A stretch of DNA of 64,000 nucleotides, from positions 1,426,001 to 1,490,000 of the forward strand of contig CP005974.1 in the NCBI GenBank assembly GCA_000940995.1, in the 5' to 3' direction. How positions within the stretch are numbered: position 1 is the first letter of the stretch; each line of letters starts with the position of its first letter. Below are positions 34,601 to 41,657 of the stretch, piece by piece. Both the position numbers and the translations under genes were made by a program. The notes beneath the pieces are model-generated. The model ran no database searches. It was not told the origin of the DNA and saw only the letters and a list, made by a program, of their open reading frames with translations. The DNA comes from Photobacterium gaetbulicola Gung47 (GTDB lineage Bacteria; Pseudomonadota; Gammaproteobacteria; Enterobacterales; Vibrionaceae).

Positions 34601-35824
34601 TTAGAAGATGTAGTTAATCTGCGCCGAGGTTAGGTACGCATCATTGGTGGCGTTGAATGTCTCGCCACTTTCTTCGAAAGTACTGCTCTTGCCGTAAAGG
34701 TAGGTAAAGCCAAAGTCGAATGTCATCTGGTTGCTGTAGTTGTAGGTAAATCCAGCCGAGTACCAGTAACGGTCGGTATCGGGAATACTCAGGGTAGATT
34801 TGCCCGCCTGCTCATCGAACGCAAAGCCAGCGCGGAGGGTCCAGTCAGGGTTGAGGTTGTAGGTGGCACCAATGGAGTAGCGGAAGTTATCGTCGTAGTC
34901 TTCCTCTTTGAGTAAGCACACATTGTCGACACACTGATCGCTGGTGGCACGAAGCTCTTTGAACTTGCTCCACTGGACCCACTGCACGCCATAGTGAACG
35001 GCCCATTGGTTGTTTAGCTGATGGAAGCCGCCAAATTCGGCAATGGCCGGGGTGATCACATTGAGTTTGCCGGGTACGGTATCGCCAGGTGCACCGTCTT
35101 TGATAAATGCACCGCTGTAATCGGTAAAGTCGCCATCAAACTTCAGCTCTACTTCCGAGCGGTAGCTCAGGCCGAAGCGGTTGTTTTTGTTATATTCATA
35201 AAGAAAACCGATGTTCCAGCCCCAATCAATGGTATCGCCTGCCAGTTTTAGGAGATCCGCACTTGGGTTGGATGGGGTAAGGCCACCGTTATGGCGCAGC
35301 AATTCGGCGTCGGCATACACCATGTTGATGCCCGCACCAAGACTGAATTGTTCGTTGATTCGGTAAGCGATGTTGGGATTGAGGTTGAGGGTGAGCAGGT
35401 CGGTTGTACCGGCATCGGTGCCGAAGTGGAAATCAGCAGGGTACTCTGTGGCAAAACCGTAGTTGGTAAACATCGCCAGTCCCCAAGCAAACTTATCGTT
35501 GATTGGCTGGATGAAGTAACCGGCTGGAACCACGGCGGTTGGCGCGACATCCTTCGCCGTTTCGCCAATTGTTTCCGCAGTGACATCGATTTGCGGGTCA
35601 ATGTATGAGACCGCACCTGAGAATTGCATCCGGTCGAACATCATCATCGCGGCTGGGTTACGGGCCAGTACCGACGCATTGTCTGCGACTGCTACTTCGC
35701 CAGAGAAAGCGCGGCCAAGACCGGATGCAGAGTGTTCGTTAACTTGGAAGCCAGCCGAGTGAGCATTGATACTGAGGAGCGCTGCGGAAACGGCGAACGC
35801 CGTTAGAGTGATTTTCTTAGTCAT
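34601..35824 (-). CDS. fadL: FadL family outer-membrane long-chain fatty acid transporter
   Basis: A 14-stranded outer-membrane barrel that imports long-chain fatty acids or other hydrophobic molecules. The 407-residue protein has a signal peptide ending at AHSA, and the mature N terminus begins GFQVNEHSASGLGRAFSGE, the conserved hatch segment, with NPAAM downstream. It ends in INYIF with the terminal aromatic residue needed for barrel assembly. A disulfide-like Cys pair occurs in SDQCVDNVCLL. First gene of the fadL-volA pair. Other FadL family members import aromatics, but the volA link favours fatty acids. Confidence 0.93.
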   Translation of the reverse strand: MTKKITLTAFAVSAALLSINAHSAGFQVNEHSASGLGRAFSGEVAVADNASVLARNPAAMMMFDRMQFSGAVSYIDPQIDVTAETIGETAKDVAPTAVVPAGYFIQPINDKFAWGLAMFTNYGFATEYPADFHFGTDAGTTDLLTLNLNPNIAYRINEQFSLGAGINMVYADAELLRHNGGLTPSNPSADLLKLAGDTIDWGWNIGFLYEYNKNNRFGLSYRSEVELKFDGDFTDYSGAFIKDGAPGDTVPGKLNVITPAIAEFGGFHQLNNQWAVHYGVQWVQWSKFKELRATSDQCVDNVCLLKEEDYDDNFRYSIGATYNLNPDWTLRAGFAFDEQAGKSTLSIPDTDRYWYSAGFTYNYSNQMTFDFGFTYLYGKSSTFEESGETFNATNDAYLTSAQINYIF

Positions 35825-36176
35825 TATTATGCATGCCTTTTAGAGTAAGTTACTTCTTGTTCTTCGATCCATGAATGAAAAACGCAAAAAGGTGTTACTG
35901 AACCACGGGTTTCGGAAGGGGCCCTTGACAACAGGGGAACAGGATATTTGTTCACACGAAGGGGACACATCAACGATAAATAGCCAGAGGTTATCGTTCA
36001 TGCGGTGATACCACTTGAAACAATATGAAACAGTTAGGGCAGTATAAAGACGGAATTTAGAATTGTTAACCTACTGTAAAGCATTGTTTTTGATTAATAT
36101 GTATAATTGAGCAATGTTTAATTAGGTTGCGTTTAAAACAATCACAAAAAGTTGCAGGCATGTTTGAATGGAAGTG
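35825..36176. other. fadL upstream region with a degenerate FadR-like dyad
   Basis: No coding potential. CGGTGATACCA (36003-36013) resembles the inverted FadR core TGGTCNNACCA with two mismatches. It is 180 bases from the fadL start. Much weaker than the fadH site, so FadR control here is only suggested. Confidence 0.35.
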
Positions 36177-36207
36177 TGACCAAGCCCAAATTTAAAGGGC
36201 TTGGTCA
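36177..36207 (-). terminator. Hairpin after rnt, probable terminator
   Basis: TGACCAAGCCC/GGGCTTGGTCA stem of 11 bp around AAATTTAAA, 29 bases past the rnt stop. No T run on either side, so efficiency is uncertain. Confidence 0.5.
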
Positions 36208-36235
36208 GAGGTCTGATGAGTTGGTGTTGTTTGAA

Positions 36236-36904
36236 TTATTGGCTGTTAGCGCTAGCGTCTGTTTGACTTTCTAGCAGTGGCCAACCACCCAATTTTTTCC
36301 ATTTGTTAACAATCTCACAAAATAACTCTGCCGTTCTCTCGGTGTCGTACAGGGCTGAATGTGCTTCCTTGTTGTCAAATTCGATCCCTGCGGTGGCACA
36401 GGCTTTGGCCAGCACAGTTTGCCCGAAGGCCAGGCCACTCAAGGCTGCGGTATCGAATGTGGCAAATGGGTGGAACGGGTTGCGTTTTAGTTTCGCACGC
36501 TCTGAAGCCGCCATAACAAAACTGTGGTCGAAGTTGGCGTTATGGGCCACCATGATGGCTCGAGAACATCCCGCTGCTTTTTGTTCTTTGCGGATCTGCT
36601 TGTAGATTTCTTTGAGCGCAGCTTCTTCCGATACTGCGCCGCGCAATGGGCTGAACGGGTCACGGATGCCGTTGAACTCTAATGCTTCTTTGTGGATTAC
36701 GGCCCCTTCGAATGGCGTCACATGAAAGTGCAGGGTGGATGCCGGTTTCAGCCAGCCTTCCTCATCCATTTGTAGCGTTACGGCACAGATCTCCAGTAAC
36801 GCATCAGTCTTGGCATTGAAGCCTGCAGTTTCTACATCAATGACGACTGGGAAGTAGCCGCGAAAGCGACTTTTCAAGGTATTTAGTTCGTTATCTTGGC
36901 TCAT
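36236..36904 (-). CDS. rnt: Rnt, ribonuclease T
   Basis: Homodimeric DEDD-family 3'-5' exoribonuclease that trims tRNA and other stable RNAs. The 222 residues match E. coli RNase T (215). DEDD residues lie in VVIDVETAGF, HNANFDHSFV and HSALYDTERTAELF; the nucleic-acid patch KLKRNPFHPFATFDTAALSG is conserved. Start MSQDNELNTLKSRFRGYFP at 36904 was chosen to match E. coli; an in-frame ATG at 36937 would add 11 residues, and neither has a good ribosome-binding site. Divergent from motY. Confidence 0.95.
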   Translation of the reverse strand: MSQDNELNTLKSRFRGYFPVVIDVETAGFNAKTDALLEICAVTLQMDEEGWLKPASTLHFHVTPFEGAVIHKEALEFNGIRDPFSPLRGAVSEEAALKEIYKQIRKEQKAAGCSRAIMVAHNANFDHSFVMAASERAKLKRNPFHPFATFDTAALSGLAFGQTVLAKACATAGIEFDNKEAHSALYDTERTAELFCEIVNKWKKLGGWPLLESQTDASANSQ

Positions 36905-37058
36905 AAAACGGCAAATCAATGTAAAATAGTCGGCCATTATGTCAGATTCGACCGATGAGCTAAACCTTTCCCTGCCCTGAAGCCCAATCGCTCTGCAGTA
37001 AGGATAGGTCGAGCCAATTCAGCCTCGTAGCCCCAATAACCCCGAGGCTATTTGGTTA

Positions 37059-37085
37059 TAAAGTTTTTCTGGCGTTTTCCGATAC
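37059..37085 (+). promoter_or_regulatory. Sigma-28 (FliA) promoter of motY
   Basis: TAAAGTTT, 11 bases, TCCGATAC. This equals the sigma-28 consensus TAAAGTTT-N11-GCCGATAA except for two bases. It lies 60 bases before motY, in keeping with motY being a late flagellar gene in vibrios. Confidence 0.85.
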
Positions 37086-37145
37086 AATAACAAGCTTCAC
37101 ATTTATCTCGCACTGACAGGCAGTGTGAAGGGCAGGACAGCAGTA

Positions 37146-38045
37146 ATGGGTGATAAAATGGCTATCTCGAAATTTCAATCTTGCAACGTAGCATTCATGC
37201 TCGGCATGGTGATGGCCAGTGCGGCGAGCGCGACACCTGTGTATGTTGCCGAGCCTGCCCAGTCGACCTGGAAAGTGGCCGTCGATACCCCATTGGAGTG
37301 CCGGATGCTCCACACCATACCCAGCTATGGTGAAGCCCAGTTTACCTCCAAGGCCAGTAAGAAAATCAATCTCGACTTCGAGCTGAAGATGCGTCGTCCG
37401 ATGGGCGAAACACGCAATGTCAATCTCGTTTCAATGCCCCCGCGTTGGATGCCGGGTGAGGCCGCGCAGTCCATTACCAACCTGACGTTCTTCAAACAGT
37501 TCGATGGCTATGTCGGTGGGCAAACAGCCTGGGTTATGCTGTCTGAGCTAGAAATTGGGCGCTACCCAACATTTAGCTACCAGGACTGGCAGCAGCAAAA
37601 CAAACGGATCGAAGTGGGCTTGTCTGCTGTCGCTTTCCGTCCGGCCTATGATCAGTTCAGCCAGTGTCTGAATAATTTGCTGCCTTACAGCTTCGAAGAT
37701 ATTGCATTTACCGTGCTTCATTACGATCAGGGCAGCGATCAACTGAACAAAGCCTCACAGCAGCGCCTGGCTCAAATTGCGGATTTCGTCCGCTACAGTG
37801 ACGACGTAGATTTGGTCTTGGTGGCGGCCTACACCGATGGGCGGGGGGGAAAGACCGCTAACCAGGCGTTGTCCGAGCGACGGGCAGAGCGTTTGGAGGA
37901 ATACTTTATGGCGATGGGGTTGCCGGAAGACAGGATCCAGGTTGAAGCGTATGGTGAACGCCGCCCCGTTGCCGACAACAATACGCCAATCGGGCGCAAT
38001 AAAAACCGCAGGGTTGTCATTTCATTAGGTAGAACAATTATCTAA
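37146..38045 (+). CDS. motY: MotY, sodium-driven flagellar motor T-ring protein
   Basis: Periplasmic T-ring protein that anchors the PomA/PomB sodium stator units around the polar flagellar rotor. The 299-residue protein has a signal peptide (cleavage near ASA-TPVYV), the MotY-specific N-terminal domain (WKVAVDTPLECRMLHTIPSYG; LSELEIGRYPTFSYQDW) and a C-terminal OmpA-like peptidoglycan-binding domain (VAAYTDGRG; NQALSERRAERLEEYF; NKNRRVVISL). ATG 37146 follows AGGACAG; GTG 37125 and ATG 37158 are alternatives. It is preceded by a sigma-28 promoter, and rnt is divergent beside it, as in Vibrio. Confidence 0.93.
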   Translation: MGDKMAISKFQSCNVAFMLGMVMASAASATPVYVAEPAQSTWKVAVDTPLECRMLHTIPSYGEAQFTSKASKKINLDFELKMRRPMGETRNVNLVSMPPRWMPGEAAQSITNLTFFKQFDGYVGGQTAWVMLSELEIGRYPTFSYQDWQQQNKRIEVGLSAVAFRPAYDQFSQCLNNLLPYSFEDIAFTVLHYDQGSDQLNKASQQRLAQIADFVRYSDDVDLVLVAAYTDGRGGKTANQALSERRAERLEEYFMAMGLPEDRIQVEAYGERRPVADNNTPIGRNKNRRVVISLGRTII

Positions 38046-38161
38046 TGGCACCTTGCCGTAAAAGAGTAATTTGCCTCCTGCTTTGTCTTAATTTTGAAGC
38101 GCTGAGTTTGCCTGCCGAAGACTAAATTTATCTGGATAAATAATTAAGCAAGGTAGTGGCG

Positions 38162-38500
38162 ATGAAAAATATCCTGTGGACCCTATTGTTCGGTGCTGGT
38201 TCGGTTTTGGCTGCTAATGACGTGGTTGTAGGCAGTGATGTGTCTAAAATACAAAGCGAGTTAGCCTCTGAGGTAAAATCGCAATTGATTACATCGGAGC
38301 AGGCCGAAGAGATGGAGCTTAACCGGGCGGAAACGTACGAAGTCACTAGTACGGTGAGTGTCGAAAACTTGGAGTTACAGATTGCCGAGAAGCTCAAAGA
38401 CAGCATCATGCCTTATTACTCAATTGAATATAACGAACCAACCAATGACGATGATCGTTTTACGGCTATCGTTACAGAATATTTCGGTAAAGTTGAGTAA
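38162..38500 (+). CDS. Small predicted exported protein, function unknown
   Basis: A 112-residue protein with a signal peptide (MKNILWTLLFGAGSVLA-AND), giving a mature acidic protein of about 94 residues, helical with many Glu and Ser (VSKIQSELASEVKSQLITSEQAEEM). No cysteines and no lipobox. AAGG at 8 bases supports ATG 38162 over the in-frame GTG at 38156. It follows motY by 116 bases and may be expressed with it, but I do not recognise the family. Confidence 0.72.
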   Translation: MKNILWTLLFGAGSVLAANDVVVGSDVSKIQSELASEVKSQLITSEQAEEMELNRAETYEVTSTVSVENLELQIAEKLKDSIMPYYSIEYNEPTNDDDRFTAIVTEYFGKVE

Positions 38501-38569
38501 TCGATTTGCTTGGTTGGATGCGCCCGCCATGGCGGGCGTATCATTATCCATTACGCGAAAAGGCCAGCT

Positions 38570-39205
38570 CTATAGTTCCGTTTTTTCTTTGTACTCACAA
38601 AGGTCTTCGATGATGCAACTGCCACAGCGGGGTTTACGCGCCACACAGGTGTAACGGCCGTGGAGGATCAGCCAGTGGTGAACATCGACCTTGAATTCTT
38701 TAGGGACCACCTTGAGTAGTTTTTCCTCTACCTGATCGACATTTTTGCCCATGGCGAACTTGGTGCGGTTCGATACCCGGAAGATATGGGTATCAACAGC
38801 AATGGTCGGCCAGCCAAAGGCCGTATTGAGCACGACATTGGCTGTCTTGCGGCCAACGCCCGGTAAGGCCTCCAGTGCCTCGCGACTTTCAGGAACTTCG
38901 CCACCGTGTTTCTCCAGCAAGATTTTACAGGTCTTGATGACATTCTCAGCCTTGGAGTTAAACAAGCCGATGGTTTTGATATATTCCTTGACGCCGTCTA
39001 CACCGAGGTCGAACATGGCCTGCGGGGTATTGGCAACAGGGTAGAGCTTGTCAGTAGCCTTATTGACACTGACATCGGTTGCTTGGGCAGAGAGCAATAC
39101 TGCGATTAGCAACTCGAACGGGGTGCTCCAGTTCAGTTCGGTCTCGGGGTGGGGGTTCTCCGCACGTAAACGTTCCAGGATCTGGACGCGTTTTTGATTA
39201 TTCAT
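38570..39205 (-). CDS. nth: Nth, endonuclease III
   Basis: Bifunctional DNA glycosylase/AP lyase removing oxidised pyrimidines. The 211 residues equal the E. coli length. Catalytic Lys120 lies in GVGRKTANVVLN, Asp138 in IAVDTHIFR, and the 4Fe-4S ligands are Cys187, Cys194, Cys197 and Cys203, all at E. coli positions. Start MNNQKRVQILERL at 39205 agrees with the family; an upstream in-frame ATG at 39232 does not. Last gene of the rsxABCDGE-nth operon, as in E. coli. Confidence 0.98.
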   Translation of the reverse strand: MNNQKRVQILERLRAENPHPETELNWSTPFELLIAVLLSAQATDVSVNKATDKLYPVANTPQAMFDLGVDGVKEYIKTIGLFNSKAENVIKTCKILLEKHGGEVPESREALEALPGVGRKTANVVLNTAFGWPTIAVDTHIFRVSNRTKFAMGKNVDQVEEKLLKVVPKEFKVDVHHWLILHGRYTCVARKPRCGSCIIEDLCEYKEKTEL

Positions 39206-39267
39206 ATTAACTTCCAGCGATATAGCCAACATTGTTCTGCCGGTGATCCCTCACCAGCAGTTTAGGA

Positions 39268-39963
39268 TTAATTTGTTGTCGTGACGCGGGCACGCTCGAT
39301 AACAGGTTTGTCCTGTGCCTTGGCGGCTTTCTGCTCACGCTTGTTATCAATAGCATTTTTCAGGGCAATCATAAAGCCTACCCCGATGAAAGCGCCCGGT
39401 GGCAGGATGGCCAGCAAGAAACTGCTGTCAAAACTGAAGACTTCGATACGCAGCGATGCTGCCCAGCTACCAAGCAGGCGGTCTGCGCCATCAAATAGCG
39501 TACCGTTGCCCAGGATTTCTCGCATGGCGCCCAGTACCACCAAAGCGGCGGTCATACCTAGCCCCATCCATAATCCGTCCAATAGGGCTGGAACAGGATC
39601 ATTTTTAGAGGCAAAGGCTTCAGCACGGCCGATAATGATACAGTTGGTAACGATCAACGGGATGAAGATACCCAGCGATTGATACAAGCCATAGGTAAAC
39701 GCATTCATCAGCAATTGCACGCAAGTTACCAAGGAGGCAATGATCATCACGAACACCGGAATACGAATTTCTGATGGTACCCACTGCCTAACCAAAGAGA
39801 CGATCAGGTTCGAGCCAACCAGTACTGCCGTTGTCGCCAGGCCCAGGCCAAGGGCATTGGTCACTGTGGCTGATACGGCGAGAAGCGGACACAGTCCCAG
39901 CAATTGGACAATTGCCGGATTATTGTTCCACAAGCCATTTTTCATCAGTTCTTTATTCATCAT
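39268..39963 (-). CDS. rsxE: RsxE/RnfE, electron transport complex subunit
   Basis: Integral membrane subunit of the Rsx/Rnf complex, which couples electron transfer between ferredoxin/flavodoxin and NADH to ion movement and keeps SoxR reduced in enterics. The 231-residue protein matches E. coli RsxE (NNPAIVQLLGLCPLLAVSATVTNALGLGLAT; YGLYQSLGIFIPLIVTNCIIIGRAEAFA). ATG 39963 with AGGG 9 bases upstream was chosen; an in-frame GTG at 39969 overlaps the rsxG stop. Six membrane segments are expected. Confidence 0.96.
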   Translation of the reverse strand: MMNKELMKNGLWNNNPAIVQLLGLCPLLAVSATVTNALGLGLATTAVLVGSNLIVSLVRQWVPSEIRIPVFVMIIASLVTCVQLLMNAFTYGLYQSLGIFIPLIVTNCIIIGRAEAFASKNDPVPALLDGLWMGLGMTAALVVLGAMREILGNGTLFDGADRLLGSWAASLRIEVFSFDSSFLLAILPPGAFIGVGFMIALKNAIDNKREQKAAKAQDKPVIERARVTTTN

Positions 39964-39965
39964 CT

Positions 39966-40598
39966 TCACTCACCCTGACAGTTCAGTGGCTGTTCGAATA
40001 GGTCTTGCTGGTTCGCCTGGTAATACAATGATACGTTTTTGACCGCACCCACTACCGCTCGTGGGGTAATGGTCGCACCGGTAAACTGATCAAACTCGCC
40101 ACCGTCTTTGCGTACCGCCCAGCGGGTATCTTTTTCGTTGTCGACACGTTTGCCAGTGAAGCTGTAAATCCAGTCGCTGATCCTGGTTTCGATTTTATCA
40201 CCCAGCCCCGGGGTCTCATTGTGGCTAAGGATGCGAACACCGGTCACGGTACCTTCAAGATCGAGTCCGACGATAAGTTTGATGGCACCGCTGTAGCCAT
40301 CAGGTGCGATAGTCTCAATAGCCATACCGACTTTCTGACCATCTTTCTCTGCGATATATGCCGGCATAGGGCTTTCGGTACCCAAATATTGTTCGCTGGT
40401 CAGCAAAGTACAACTTTTATATAGCTCATTATCATGGCTTTCCGCTGGGATCACCTGGTTAAGTACCTTAAGCAGTTCTTGCTGCTGCTGTTGCTCGATT
40501 CGCCCGGCGGTTAGCAGGTTGGTGACCGATACCAAGCTGGTAGCTAGGATGGCAAAAATTGCCAGGATGCCACCATTTTTTTTCATTGCGTTAATCAT
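39966..40598 (-). CDS. rsxG: RsxG/RnfG, FMN-binding subunit
   Basis: Single-span subunit with a periplasmic FMN-binding domain. The 210-residue protein starts MINAMKKNGGILAIFAILATS after GAGGAA; a longer start at 40646 would overlap rsxD and is rejected. The flavin attachment motif is FTGATITPRAV, where FMN is esterified to the second Thr. Other conserved text is SHNETPGLGDKI. It lies 10 bases after rsxD and its stop abuts rsxE. Confidence 0.96.
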   Translation of the reverse strand: MINAMKKNGGILAIFAILATSLVSVTNLLTAGRIEQQQQQELLKVLNQVIPAESHDNELYKSCTLLTSEQYLGTESPMPAYIAEKDGQKVGMAIETIAPDGYSGAIKLIVGLDLEGTVTGVRILSHNETPGLGDKIETRISDWIYSFTGKRVDNEKDTRWAVRKDGGEFDQFTGATITPRAVVGAVKNVSLYYQANQQDLFEQPLNCQGE

Positions 40599-40608
40599 GG
40601 TGGTTTCC

Positions 40609-41655
40609 TCAGTGGCCAAACGTGCGTGGTCGGGTGTAGTAGTCAATCAGCGGTACGCACATGTTGGCCAGCAGGACACTGAAAGCGACGCCGTCAGGGA
40701 AGCCACCGAAGGTGCGGATCAAGAACACCAGCACGCCGATCAATGCGCCGAAGATCAAGCGGCCTTTAACTGTGGTCGAGGCTGATACGGGATCGGTCGC
40801 AATAAAGAAGGCACCCAGCATGGTGGCTCCCGAGAACAGGTGGAACAGCGGCGAAGCGGTGTTATCCGGGCTGATCATAAACGCGATAGTGCTGATGACG
40901 AACAGCGCGCCGAGCATACCTGCTGGAATATGCCACTGGATCACGCGCATTTTCAGCATGAGCAGACCACCCAACAAAAAACCGAGGTTAACCCACTCCC
41001 AGCCAATTCCGCCAATCAGGCCAAACACTGGGCCAGAGAGGATCTCTGTAGCGGTATGGCCTGTGGTCAACGATGTTTTCAGCGTATCGAGCGGCGTTGC
41101 CATTGTTATACCATCGACCGACATACGTAGCTGGTGGACGCTGAATCCATCAGGAGTGAAGCCTGTCAGGATCGCGCTGACACTATCCATCAAAGTAACA
41201 GGCTCAGCAGCCAATGACTGCGGTGGTAACCAGGTGGTCATTTGCAGTGGGAATGAGATCAGCAGAACCACATAGGCCACCATGGCTGGATTGAACAGGT
41301 TTTGTCCCAATCCACCGTACAGGTGTTTAGCAATAACAATGGCAAATAGGCAACCAATAACACTGATCCACCAAGGTGCTAGAGGTGGAATGGAGAGGCC
41401 AATCAACACTCCTGTTAGCAGCGCGCTGTTATCACGCAGGTAGGGTACCAAAGGACGCTGGCGCAGTTTCAAAATCACAGCTTCGGTGGCGACGCACAGT
41501 GTTGCTGCTAGGGCGATTTGGATAAGGACGCCCCAGCCAGAGAAGTACCATTGGGCGCTGACACCCAAGGCGGTACAAAGGATAACAGTGCGCATCAAGC
41601 TGCTGGTGCTTCGGCGACTGTGGGCATGGGGGGAGCTTGCAATATTAAAAGCCAC
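40609..41655 (-). CDS. rsxD: RsxD/RnfD, FMN-binding membrane subunit
   Basis: Multi-spanning membrane subunit of 348 residues carrying a covalently bound FMN, expected on the Thr of DGITMATPLDTLK. Also conserved are DNSALLTGVLIGLSIPPLAPWW, GGLGQNLFNPAMVAY and GAFFIATDPVSASTTVKGR. It starts 2 bases after the rsxC stop. Confidence 0.96.
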   Translation of the reverse strand: MAFNIASSPHAHSRRSTSSLMRTVILCTALGVSAQWYFSGWGVLIQIALAATLCVATEAVILKLRQRPLVPYLRDNSALLTGVLIGLSIPPLAPWWISVIGCLFAIVIAKHLYGGLGQNLFNPAMVAYVVLLISFPLQMTTWLPPQSLAAEPVTLMDSVSAILTGFTPDGFSVHQLRMSVDGITMATPLDTLKTSLTTGHTATEILSGPVFGLIGGIGWEWVNLGFLLGGLLMLKMRVIQWHIPAGMLGALFVISTIAFMISPDNTASPLFHLFSGATMLGAFFIATDPVSASTTVKGRLIFGALIGVLVFLIRTFGGFPDGVAFSVLLANMCVPLIDYYTRPRTFGH

Positions 41656-41657
41656 AG

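Noticed and set aside
37021..37049. Hairpin AGCCTCG/CGAGGCT before motY as a terminator
   Set aside because: No gene ends upstream on the plus strand and the loop is long; it lies in the rnt/motY promoter region.
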